Of a stretch of DNA of 37,171 nt, positions 21,900 through 30,470 are shown piece after piece (the first letter of the stretch is position 1; the number at the start of each line of letters is the position of its first letter). The stretch covers positions 1 to 37,171 of the forward strand of contig KQ965902.1 in NCBI GenBank assembly GCA_001574975.1. The letters are read 5' to 3'. Both the position numbers and the translations under genes were made by a program. This stretch comes from Gonapodya prolifera JEL478. Its lineage: Eukaryota; Monoblepharomycota; Monoblepharidomycetes; Monoblepharidales; Gonapodyaceae. Under the pieces are notes generated by a model, which was given only the letters and a program-made list of their open reading frames with translations, was not told where the DNA came from and ran no database searches.

Positions 21900-22992
21900 T
21901 CAAATTTTCTCGCGGTCGGGCGCACGTTCGGCCCGCTCGTAGCGTGGGGAGGGGCGGTCGTTGAGGAAGGATAAAATGTACATTGAGTTGGGCCCGTTTG
22001 AGGGGTGCTGCTGGCTTGAGGAGTCTTGAAGAACAGAGGTTCATCAGAGAAAAAAGCGGTGAGAGCGCAGAAAGAGGAACAAGGAGCGTGTGGTTGGGTT
22101 GAGGCGATGTAGTGCTCGGTTTGGTGCCACGTCGACCCTTCACGTATCACACATTCAATCAAATCACAATGTTCGCTCACAGATTTGCACCACCCAGCAC
22201 ACAACTCACGCACAAACTCCACCGAAAACTCCCTTCCCCACTCCAAACACCCACCAACGACCGCATCCACATACGACTGGATAACGGGAAACTCCATTGT
22301 GGGGAGGAGAACGTCGTCCGGGCCAGAGTGGATGTAGGCCCATATCGGCGCGGTGGGGGCGAGGAGGTGGGGTGGGAGATGGGTGGACTCGGCGGAGGTG
22401 GGGGATATGGTTGGATGTTATCGAGGGAGAGTGGGACGCGGATGTACTGTTCGTGGTGAACAAAGGTGATAAGAAGGAATAAACAATATCTCTATTGGAA
22501 CTTATTTCGCTTTCTCGCTTATCTATCGGACGTTCATTCAATCATCAACTCGAAGAAGAGGCCAAGCGGAACATCGAACGAAACAAACTGAACCACACAC
22601 CATACGCTTCCAAATCCCGCTCAGACCCAACATAAAACACCACCCCGTTCACAAAATTCTCACACTCCTCATCGCACCAATCGTCGCAGCATCCTTCGAC
22701 TCGGACGCACCCCAAACAATACCGGCCTTGGACGCCTCTGACGGAATACATCCGCCGCCGGGAGTGCACGCGCACGGCCACGGCGGGGTAGAGTGTGTTG
22801 GGCGGTGCGGCTCGTGCGCGGGAGTCCTGCTAGACGGAATCGTGTCCAGTTCAGAGTTCCGCGGATCAAGAACGGATTACGTGCCAGAGGGGGGACACAG
22901 TCGATGTGTCGTCTCACCGCGCGAATGAGCGATCCGTAGCCGAAAACGAAGTGTCGTTGCTCGTCGGCGGTGCCGTTCGGGTAGTCGCCCAT
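21900..22992 (-). CDS. ChaC/GGCT-like gamma-glutamylcyclotransferase
   Basis: ATG 22992 starts MG..RHFVFGYGSLI, the substrate-binding YGSL loop. Introns 22830-22917 and 22523-22600 join to SRARAAPPNTLYPAVAVRVH, then FVNGVVFYVGSERDLEAYDK and RE; the Glu of this D-x-R-E box is the expected catalytic residue. The next part has WAYIHSGPDDVLLP, FPVIQSYVDAVVGGCLEWG and FVRELCAGW. A last intron (22008-22180) joins to SFLNDRPSPRYER and TGA. The family releases 5-oxoproline from gamma-glutamyl peptides; ChaC members act on glutathione. Two uncertainties remain. The join around 22440-22500 is not resolved, and a one-base frame break sits at the G5 run 22400-22404 (C5 on the coding strand). One more base there would restore the frame, so this is either a damaged gene or a miscounted run. 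Confidence 0.7.
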
Positions 22993-23204
22993 CTGCCCAG
23001 GGCCGGGTGAATTCTCGAGTGCTATATTATATGATGACGCCACCACAGGTGCCACTGCCACTGCCACCACGCACCCACCACCCCAAATAAAATTTTGACG
23101 CGCCCGAACGCTTCCTAATTGGATCTTGAGTAGGCGCCGTCAAATAAACTTTTGGTCTTTTGCCTAATTGGTGGAGGCAGAAACCTCGAGTTCAGTTGTC
23201 AAAC
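22993..23204. other. Short upstream region of the ChaC-like gene
   Basis: Presumed promoter side of the ChaC-like gene, and the 3' flank of the candidate minus gene at 23205-23608. Nothing else seen. Confidence 0.4.
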
Positions 23205-23608
23205 TCAAGTGCAAGTCTGGGCACAATTTGCCTCTGTGCCCTCTTCCACTATTTTCAGACGCAGCTCGTGCCGGTCTGTGATTGTGCCAGAGACGGTCAC
23301 CCGCGCGGGTTGTGTCACGGCAAGTGCCACTTCTTTCTGTTGGGGAGGTTTTGGCCCCACACTCAAGCTTGAACCAACACGCCACTGGAAATCCACCCAC
23401 AGTGCGCTGCTTCTTTTGTCTTGCTTCTTTTGGACGTACCAAGCCCAGCAAATCTTCCCTTTTGGATAGTTTTTTGGTGCGCGGTGACATCACAGCCTTC
23501 CTGGATACCTCTGGGGTGATCACCTCCTGTTCCGTGGCACAATCACCTACCGCTTGTTTGCCCACCAGCCACTTACACTGCTCCTTTTTGTGGCGCTACG
23601 CTTCCCAT
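23205..23608 (-). CDS. Candidate small gene, about 98 residues, unknown function
   Basis: On the minus strand an ATG at 23608 (MGSVAPQKGA), a possible intron, the segment EVITPEVSRKAVMSPRTKKL, a second 57-nt intron with a GTACGT donor and TTCCAG acceptor, and the segment VALAVTQPARVTVSGTITD to EANCAQTCT with TGA at 23205-23207 read in one frame. The second join is convincing; the first is weak. I do not recognise the protein. It lies directly against the left end of the 817-bp inverted repeat, so its 5' side may have been cut or altered by that rearrangement. Confidence 0.3.
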
Positions 23609-23705
23609 CCCGCTCCTCTGCCCCTGGGTGTCAGGCTGGATTCTGATCCGAACGTGCGCGGCTCTTTGCTTTTCTTTCTTTTTTTTTGGACGGGTGGAGG
23701 GGGGG

Positions 23706-24242
23706 GGGGATGGAGGTGTGAAAGGCGTCCCCACGGGCACCAAGGAGATTGGATGGGCGGACCTGACGCTCGAGACCGTGGCTGCACCAACCCGGGGCCC
23801 GCTTGAGTCCATTCCGTCACCTGATACCTCTCCCACTTCCACCTCCTCCCTGCAACGTTCCGCATTCGCATCCCGCCTCCCATCCATCCGAATCCGTGCC
23901 GCGCCCTCTTGCGCGCTCGAGCGGCTCGGGACATGCTCTGAACTCCCTTCCGCTTCCTCCTCCTCCTCGGACGAAGGCAGCGACACCATGGACGCCCTCC
24001 CACCCGCACCCACGCTATACCTCCCCGGCTGCTCGCACCGGTTCCACACATTCTGCCTATCCCGCTCCGTCCGCGTGCGCGGGTGGGAGGACGAAGCCAA
24101 GTTGGTGGAGAAGGGCGAGCTGGATGGTGTGGTTGTGAGGTGTCCGGTGTGTAGGAGGGCGGGGACGGTGGAGATGGTGGAGGAGGGGAGTGAAGAGCAG
24201 GGGGGGGTGTGGGAGGGTGTTGGGTGGGCGGAGGCGGCATGA
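23706..24242 (+). pseudogene. Truncated copy of the RING gene (3' part only)
   Basis: It encodes the last 178 residues of the RING protein at 28491-30470, from GVKGVPTGTKEIGWADLTLE to the TGA. It includes the C-terminal half-RING (LPGCSHRFHTFC, VVVRCPVCRRAG) but not the N-terminal region or the first RING-H2 domain. Upstream, the frame runs through a G/T-rich low-complexity junction to an ATG at 23628, giving an artificial 204-residue frame. There is no sign that this frame is a real gene. Confidence 0.85.
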
Positions 24243-24522
24243 GTTGGTGGAAGAGGTTGGATATGGAGTGTGTGGGGCATGTTGTGCAGTTTTGCCACTA
24301 ACCTTGATGGGGTTGGTGCGCATTATATGCATTCACGTTTGAATTTGAACGCAAAATTTTACCAATATAAAGCCAACTTTGGAGACGTAATTCAGCTACG
24401 GCCATATGCGCGGAAAAGTGCCGCTTCCCGTCCGATCAGCGCAGCGAAGCCCGCGACAGCCCAGTCAGTACTAGCGTGAGAGATCAGCTGGGAATACTGG
24501 GTGCTGTAGTTTTGCACTTTTG
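23706..24522 (+). repeat. 817-bp inverted repeat, left arm
   Basis: Reverse complement of 28211-29027. I compared both ends base by base and the encoded proteins throughout, and found no difference. The left border follows an 11-G run (23699-23709). The right border is at GCACTTTTG, after which the sequences diverge at once. Confidence 0.93.
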
Positions 24523-24683
24523 GTGATTGATGGAGTTGGGAAAGATAGGTTTGGTTATAGAGCAGGACTTCGCGCTTTGGTTTATTTTCACCTCAATCGG
24601 TGTGGGCTACAAGATGAAGTGTCTTTTGTGTTGCTTTTCAGCATTCATGCGTGGATTTAATGGTATTCTTTCAAGCCAGCACG

Positions 24684-25750
24684 TCATATCAAACGCAAGT
24701 TACTCCTCAGTAATGATACGACCGCGTCCACTTTGGGATCCCAGCCGACAATGTCACACTTCCCTTGTGCGATCAAATCCTTGAGGGCATCCCGTGGGTA
24801 GGTCTTCTGTTTCCTGCGTTCGTCAACTTTCTTTCGTGGTGCGCCAGGTTGCTTTCTTAATGGTGGATGTGATCCCACCGTTCCAGCCTTCACAATTACC
24901 CATCGGTACCCAGCCGTATTGTGCTCACCCCTCCAGGGCACATTCTTCAGAAGATTGATTTCAGTCGCTGCGGCATCCAACACAAAGAACCTGGGACTCT
25001 TCTTGCCCAGACCCCTCATTGTCACCAAGATTTGACCAAAGAGGACGTAGTCAGGCATGGGCGTGCTGTGCTGTGGCGTCTCCAGAAAAAGTTCTTTGAG
25101 CTCACAAACGGATACACGCTTCACTTGCAAGGTGGCCAATTGACAACACGTATGGGATGGCTGCGAACCTCCGCACATTTTCACGTACTGTACTGTCATC
25201 TTTGTTGGAAGCACTAGCAGAGGAGACAGACACAGCGGACTTGTCTTCTGATTCATGTTCCACTGTTGTACTGCAGGTCTTTCAACTTCCTCCTTGTCTT
25301 CTTTGGAAGCACTCAATTTCTTCTCAGGATTCCGTGCACGCTTCCTTCCCAGAGTGAGATTTGACCTTGATGCCGTTTCTGGTTCAGAAGGTGTCGGCCA
25401 TTCTTCAGCAGTGTCGTCCCCGAGCTCGTCTTCTCTGGGAGCACTCTTTCCATCCCTACTGTGGGCATGCTTCCTCCCTTGAAAGCCAAGTAAGTCATGG
25501 TATGATCAGTACCAGACGTACCATGTGGGGCGCGAATCTATGATCTGCCCTCCTTGCAATGGACTATTTGATCTTGCACCGCACCACACTGTCCTCTTCC
25601 GGAATATTCCTCACTTTCTGCATCAGAGTCTTCAACATGTCCGCCATGTAGTAATCCAGGTTCACCTTGACGTTGTTTTGAGAAACCGAGTGCAGAACTT
25701 CCTCCTTGATGGGCTGATTTGGGTTTGATATCAGATTGAGATGCTGTCAT
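24684..25750 (-). CDS. Unrecognised multi-exon minus-strand gene
   Basis: The last exon (stop TGA at 24684-24686) is open for over 210 codons and extends in frame beyond its first ATG into an acidic stretch (EDELGDDTAEEWPTPSEPE) and a basic one (GRKRARNPEKK). Its centre, VKRVSVCELKELFLETP then DYVLFGQILVTMRG and SPRFFVLDAAATEI, has the rhythm of a small beta-barrel such as an OB fold, but this is a guess. Further upstream EEVLHSVSQNNVKVNLDYYM and LMQKVRNIPEEDSVVRCKIK look coding. An ATG at 25750 is a possible start; exon joins between 25460 and 25750 are unresolved. It lies in the spacer between the inverted-repeat arms. Confidence 0.4.
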
Positions 25751-25886
25751 GGTGGAAGAGAAGCGAGACAATTGCGTTGAAGATGAGATCAATGGATTGT
25801 TGCCAAAATACACTGGTTGTGAAATTGTTGATGGTGCCGGTGGAGGCAGCAGTTGATAAAGCTTCAAATGGATTGGGCGTAAGACT

Positions 25887-26241
25887 TCAGCACTCTTTCA
25901 ATGTTCCAATCTGCAGAAGGCAGAAGGTCCCCAGGCCAGTGATCGAATCAAAGTTCCCTTGGGTCTCAACTTCGTGGTACTCCACTTTGCATTGCTGGAT
26001 CAACGGGCATGAACGCGCCATCACTCACGGACGTGGTCCGAGAATCAGGTTAACTGTCCAAACTTACCGAAATAACGGCAGCGATTACGAGCATCCCCAC
26101 AACATTGATCAAATGTCGCGTCGCGACTTCGTACTTTGGGATTCTCACTGACTCCATCTCCTCGATGATCTCATACATGGTCGACTCGACGTACGTCCCT
26201 TCTGAAAGCTCGCGGGGCTTCAAACACAGTTGCAGTTCATG
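25887..26241 (-). CDS. Two minus-strand exons of an unknown membrane-associated protein
   Basis: An exon from about 26241 down to 26068 encodes LSEGTYVESTMYEIIEEMES and a hydrophobic helix LINVVGMLVIAAVIS. A GTAAGT donor and a CAG acceptor (intron 25995-26067) join it in frame to VEYHEVETQGNFDSITGLG and TGA at 25887-25889. The pieces could be the 3' end of the decayed antiporter upstream or a separate gene; I do not recognise them. The gap 26242-26537 shows no further clear exon. Confidence 0.35.
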
Positions 26242-26537
26242 GCGTCACCATATCTCTGGTTTGTCATTCCCGTTGCGCCTCGGAACAACTCACTGGCAAA
26301 ATTCGGTACCTGACCTGACTCTCTCGCATTCCAGTCGCAGTAAGCGTCTCACTGATTGGTGCTGTGTGTAATTTGTCCACGTCCAGCTGCGCGAGAGCAT
26401 CGGCGTCGGGGTGATATGAATGTGGAGCAACTGCCGATTGCTTTGGCGTGGAACAGTTTCGCCGCTGGGGTATCATCCTTACGTACACAAGAGTACATGA
26501 AATCCGACTTGGAAAGGTCACTAAGATGGGTCCTCAC

Positions 26538-27888
26538 CTGTCCGTTTGAAGCATCGTCCGCCTTGAACGCAGAATCCATTAGGGACGAGTACCCTGGTGC
26601 AAAAGCTCCTCCCAACAGTGGCTGACTTTCTCCACTCGGTTGTCCGTCAGTCTTTCCACCATTCTTTGCCGCAACGCCCTCCAACGCGGCCCTCTCCTCG
26701 TCTGCCGCTGCTCAAGAACTCCACCCGTTCGCAATTGTACAAGAATGAGTCAATGGCGTAGAACAAAGCAAGCACGAGGCAGGAGAAGGCAGTCGGGACT
26801 GCGCAGTCCGTCAGGGGCCAGAAGAAGTCGACGCCTTTGAGGAAGCTGAGGAAGATGGGGGTTTGCCAAATGATGGTGTGGGCGAGGGGTCATGAGAAAT
26901 CAGCATTGTTTGTAGAGAGCAAGGGACGCAAGCAATAACTCTTAGTCAATAAACAAGGCAATGAGAGCAGCTATTCACTCGGCGTCAAAGTCCATCCTAC
27001 ATTACTAATCAGCACAATGAAGAACACCACGCAATGCACCCTGGCCTTCCTCCGATTCGCGCTCCTTAAGACCGGTCAAATCATCACCATGCTCGCGCCC
27101 GCGGTCCCGATCAGACTCGATAGGATCGTGCCAGAGGCAAGAAGGGCAGTGTTGATTAGAGGGTGTCCCGAGAGCGTCCCGCGCAGGACAAGCCCACTGG
27201 AGAGTGTGTAGAGTGAGCCCATGACGGCAATAAAGGGAACGTAGGAGGAGATAACGCTGGGATGTCGGTAAGAAGGAGTGGAGGGTGTCCACCGTTGTAG
27301 ACAAAAGTGATAATTTGTGAGGCGACGGTATTGGAAACAGGCCGGCGCCTGACAGTGGAGACCCACGTGTCGAAAATGTCGTACGTGAGGAGATCGACTC
27401 CATCTTCGATCGGGGTATGTCAGCGAAAAGTATTGGATGCCGTGTGAGAACTTCAAACTCTCATGTGGCACCAAAGGGAACCGTCTAGCAACCAAAGGTG
27501 CCATATATATTCACGTATGCCGCGGCGCATTTCAGAATTGATGGCCATTGCAAGACCGGTGGGACACAAATTAAACTTTATCCTCGATTGCGAGGCACAC
27601 CACGTGCATCACACGATGCCCTGGCCGAAACTCGCGAACGCAAACGACCATCCGAGGGCAAACATAGGAAAATGTTCCACAGATGTGCGTCGACGAGGGG
27701 CACGATTGCGAGTGTGAGGAGGAGGGCGAACAACGCTGGATTGGTGCAAGTACCCAGGGAGGATCCAACGTGGTGGGGCAGAGACATGAAGAGGGAAGTT
27801 CGACGAGATCAAGTCGAGATTGCAACGTACGGATCGCGTAAGGACCGGGAATGCCCAACGATGACCCTTCCAGCGGGGAAACCGCCAT
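26538..27888 (-). pseudogene. CitMHS_2-like sodium/proton antiporter, decayed
   Basis: ATG 27888 (MAVSPLEGSSLGIPGPYAI) joins over intron 27736-27830 to LFALLLTLAIVPLVDAHLW, the usual start of this mostly bacterial family. MFALGWSFAFASFGQGIV follows in a shifted frame. A long stretch then reads YVPFIAVMGSLYTLSSGL, LRGTLSGHPLINTALL and SSLIGTAGASMVMI, then PVLRSANRRKARVH and VVFFIVLISNVGWTLTP, with TGA (27076-27078) where an Arg is expected between them. IFLSFLKGVDFFWPLTD and FYAIDSFLYNCERVEF complete the core, but the splice acceptor before them is absent. The family would move Na+/H+ or carboxylates. With at least five lesions it is unlikely to make a full protein. It lies between the inverted-repeat arms. 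Confidence 0.72.
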
Positions 27889-28210
27889 CGTGGACACTTC
27901 CGGCAGTCAGCGGGGGTTGAGCACGCGGTATTCCGATTGATGGAGGGATGGTTGTGGTGGATTAGGGCGATTGGTCCGTATTGGGATCGCGAATGAGCAG
28001 AGATTGGTTGGTGATTTTGTCAGCTCCCTTGCGTTCGATGGACCGCAGCACCACTACGCATTTCTCGTCCTGTCGGGTGCACGTTGTATTTATGATATGA
28101 ATGAAAAGCTATAATAGTTAGTGCGCACTGCATAATCTGCGTGCAATAAACCGACGCGGTAAAACTCACCTCTCAATCGCACACTTCCTATCCCCTGACG
28201 TTGCAACTCT
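27889..28210. other. Upstream region of the decayed antiporter
   Basis: About 320 bp up to the right arm of the inverted repeat. No open frame of interest; presumably the old promoter. Confidence 0.4.
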
Positions 28211-29027
28211 CAAAAGTGCAAAACTACAGCACCCAGTATTCCCAGCTGATCTCTCACGCTAGTACTGACTGGGCTGTCGCGGGCTTCGCTGCGCTGATCG
28301 GACGGGAAGCGGCACTTTTCCGCGCATATGGCCGTAGCTGAATTACGTCTCCAAAGTTGGCTTTATATTGGTAAAATTTTGCGTTCAAATTCAAACGTGA
28401 ATGCATATAATGCGCACCAACCCCATCAAGGTTAGTGGCAAAACTGCACAACATGCCCCACACACTCCATATCCAACCTCTTCCACCAACTCATGCCGCC
28501 TCCGCCCACCCAACACCCTCCCACACCCCCCCCTGCTCTTCACTCCCCTCCTCCACCATCTCCACCGTCCCCGCCCTCCTACACACCGGACACCTCACAA
28601 CCACACCATCCAGCTCGCCCTTCTCCACCAACTTGGCTTCGTCCTCCCACCCGCGCACGCGGACGGAGCGGGATAGGCAGAATGTGTGGAACCGGTGCGA
28701 GCAGCCGGGGAGGTATAGCGTGGGTGCGGGTGGGAGGGCGTCCATGGTGTCGCTGCCTTCGTCCGAGGAGGAGGAGGAAGCGGAAGGGAGTTCAGAGCAT
28801 GTCCCGAGCCGCTCGAGCGCGCAAGAGGGCGCGGCACGGATTCGGATGGATGGGAGGCGGGATGCGAATGCGGAACGTTGCAGGGAGGAGGTGGAAGTGG
28901 GAGAGGTATCAGGTGACGGAATGGACTCAAGCGGGCCCCGGGTTGGTGCAGCCACGGTCTCGAGCGTCAGGTCCGCCCATCCAATCTCCTTGGTGCCCGT
29001 GGGGACGCCTTTCACACCTCCATCCCC
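28211..29027 (-). repeat. 817-bp inverted repeat, right arm
   Basis: Reverse complement of 23706-24522 and the same length. It covers the last 537 bp of the RING gene and 280 bp of its 3' flank. Because it is continuous with the intact gene, this arm is probably the original and the left arm the copy. Confidence 0.93.
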
Positions 29028-30470
29028 ACCCGCACCCGCTTCCACCGGCGCCTCTACCCCCGTCCCTGTCCCCGCCGTATGAGCCCTCCGCCACTCCTCA
29101 ACCCTCTTCCCATTCCTCTCCTCCACGCCCACATCATACCCCGCGTCGCCCGTGGGCAGTTCCCACCTGCACACGGGGCAGGCGTTACTTCTCTCCAGCC
29201 ACTGCTCGGCACACGCGCGGTGGAACACGTGCTTGCACGGGAGCGCCACGACGGCGTGTGGGCCTGCGAGGGTCTGGTCACCCCGGCGAAACGCCTCGAG
29301 GCACACGGGGCAGTGCGGGTGCAGGGCGAGTGTTGTCGGTGAGATGTATGTTATGGGAGGCAGGGATGCGATGGCGGAGGGGGATGCGCGGGGTTGGGCG
29401 GTTGTGGTTGGAGCGCCGCCCCCGCCAGTAGGAGATGGGAAGGAGATGTGGTAGACGGTGCCGGTGGTGGGGTCGTAGAGCAGCCCCGAGGTTGGGGAGA
29501 GTGGGACGAAGGGGAATGTGAAGGATGAGGGTGGGAGCCAGGGTGGGTGGGATGAGGCTGGGCGGGTTTGTGGGGTAGCAGGTGTGGTACCGAGAGTCGT
29601 CGGCGTATTGAGTGGTGATGCAGGGATGATGGGATCAGTGACAGGAGGGTCGGCAGTGGAGGTGGTGGTGGACGACGATACGGACGTGTCCCCGCCTGAC
29701 ACTTGTTCCACGTCGTCAGACCCATCGACGTCCATCATGTCCCCCACATCTCCACCGCGTCCCTGCTCTACTCCAGGCCGTCGCTGCCCTTCCTCCATGT
29801 TCACTCGCTCCCTTGATCCATCACCACTCCCCGCCCTCGCCGCCTCAGGCTCCCCAGCGTGCTCGCCATTCTGCCCCTCAGCTGGTGCAGACGCGTGACT
29901 GTGCTGGTCGGCGCCGTTCTGTGGGGGGCCGAAGAATACGGGTAGGAAGGAGAAGCCGAGGATGTTGGCGCGTGGGACGGAGGGTGGAGGTGGGGAGGAC
30001 GGGTGTGTATCTGCAGGTTGCGACGGAGGGGTCGTATTTTGCGGGGTTGCTTCCGCAGAGTTTGTTGTGGGGTAGGGTGCGATAGTCGGAACGAATGTGT
30101 ACCTGCCAATGTTCCACCCATTGAGGTCAGCAACTGCACCAGCCTCGACCCTCGCTTCCCCCGATTCAACATACGGGGGGGTAACTATCACGGACCGTCC
30201 ATCCGGCGTGGGTATCAAATCGACCAGCACGGGAATGCGTACACGCTGCGGCTGACCTGGGGCAGTGTCTGCGCCAGTGACGGTGGGTGTGGGCGCGGCA
30301 GGCGGGGTGCGCGAGTCCGTTGAGGTGACAGAGATTGTTGCCTGTGCGGGGATGACGAGGTGGATCGGAGCTGCGGCATGAGGGGGTAGCGAGAGGTCTT
30401 GCTGCTGGGGGTTTGGAGAAGCAAGTGGTGGAGAGGAGTCGCTGTGAGTGTTTGCGTCGCGGGATGCCAT
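28491..30470 (-). CDS. Two-RING zinc-finger protein, probable E3 ubiquitin ligase
   Basis: A single 660-codon frame from ATG 30470 to TGA. The first 400 residues are Pro/Ser/Thr-rich and mostly disordered. They include a conserved-looking aromatic patch (LNGWNIGRYTFV, ILGFSFLPVFFG, FTFPFVPLSPTSGLLYDPTT). A canonical RING-H2 follows: CPVCLEAF, then LPCKHVFHRACAEQWL, then CPVC, with all eight ligands (C3H2C3). The last 180 residues hold a divergent second finger, LPGCSHRFHTFC and VRCPVCRRAG, whose first Cys pair is not obvious. RING-H2 proteins pass ubiquitin from E2 to substrates. The upstream frame continues five codons past this ATG without another, so 30470 is the likely start. No introns are needed. 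The 3' 537 bp are duplicated in inverted orientation at 23706. Confidence 0.85.
   Translation of the reverse strand: MASRDANTHSDSSPPLASPNPQQQDLSLPPHAAAPIHLVIPAQATISVTSTDSRTPPAAPTPTVTGADTAPGQPQRVRIPVLVDLIPTPDGRSVIVTPPYVESGEARVEAGAVADLNGWNIGRYTFVPTIAPYPTTNSAEATPQNTTPPSQPADTHPSSPPPPSVPRANILGFSFLPVFFGPPQNGADQHSHASAPAEGQNGEHAGEPEAARAGSGDGSRERVNMEEGQRRPGVEQGRGGDVGDMMDVDGSDDVEQVSGGDTSVSSSTTTSTADPPVTDPIIPASPLNTPTTLGTTPATPQTRPASSHPPWLPPSSFTFPFVPLSPTSGLLYDPTTGTVYHISFPSPTGGGGAPTTTAQPRASPSAIASLPPITYISPTTLALHPHCPVCLEAFRRGDQTLAGPHAVVALPCKHVFHRACAEQWLERSNACPVCRWELPTGDAGYDVGVEERNGKRVEEWRRAHTAGTGTGVEAPVEAGAGGDGGVKGVPTGTKEIGWADLTLETVAAPTRGPLESIPSPDTSPTSTSSLQRSAFASRLPSIRIRAAPSCALERLGTCSELPSASSSSSDEGSDTMDALPPAPTLYLPGCSHRFHTFCLSRSVRVRGWEDEAKLVEKGELDGVVVRCPVCRRAGTVEMVEEGSEEQGGVWEGVGWAEAA

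Noticed and set aside
23628-24242. A separate 204-residue gene
   Set aside because: Only the part after 23706 is coding-like, and it is an exact copy of the RING gene end; the upstream part is homopolymer-rich filler.
5036-27078. TGA reassigned to an amino acid, suggested by in-frame TGA in three genes
   Set aside because: The permease, YeeE/YedE copy 2, RING and Cys-rich genes all end naturally in TGA, and the TGA codons sit in genes that mostly carry other lesions.
28493-29431. Long plus-strand frame of 312 codons opposite the RING gene
   Set aside because: It is a high-GC shadow: Arg/Pro-rich with no domain, while the minus strand holds a complete RING-H2.
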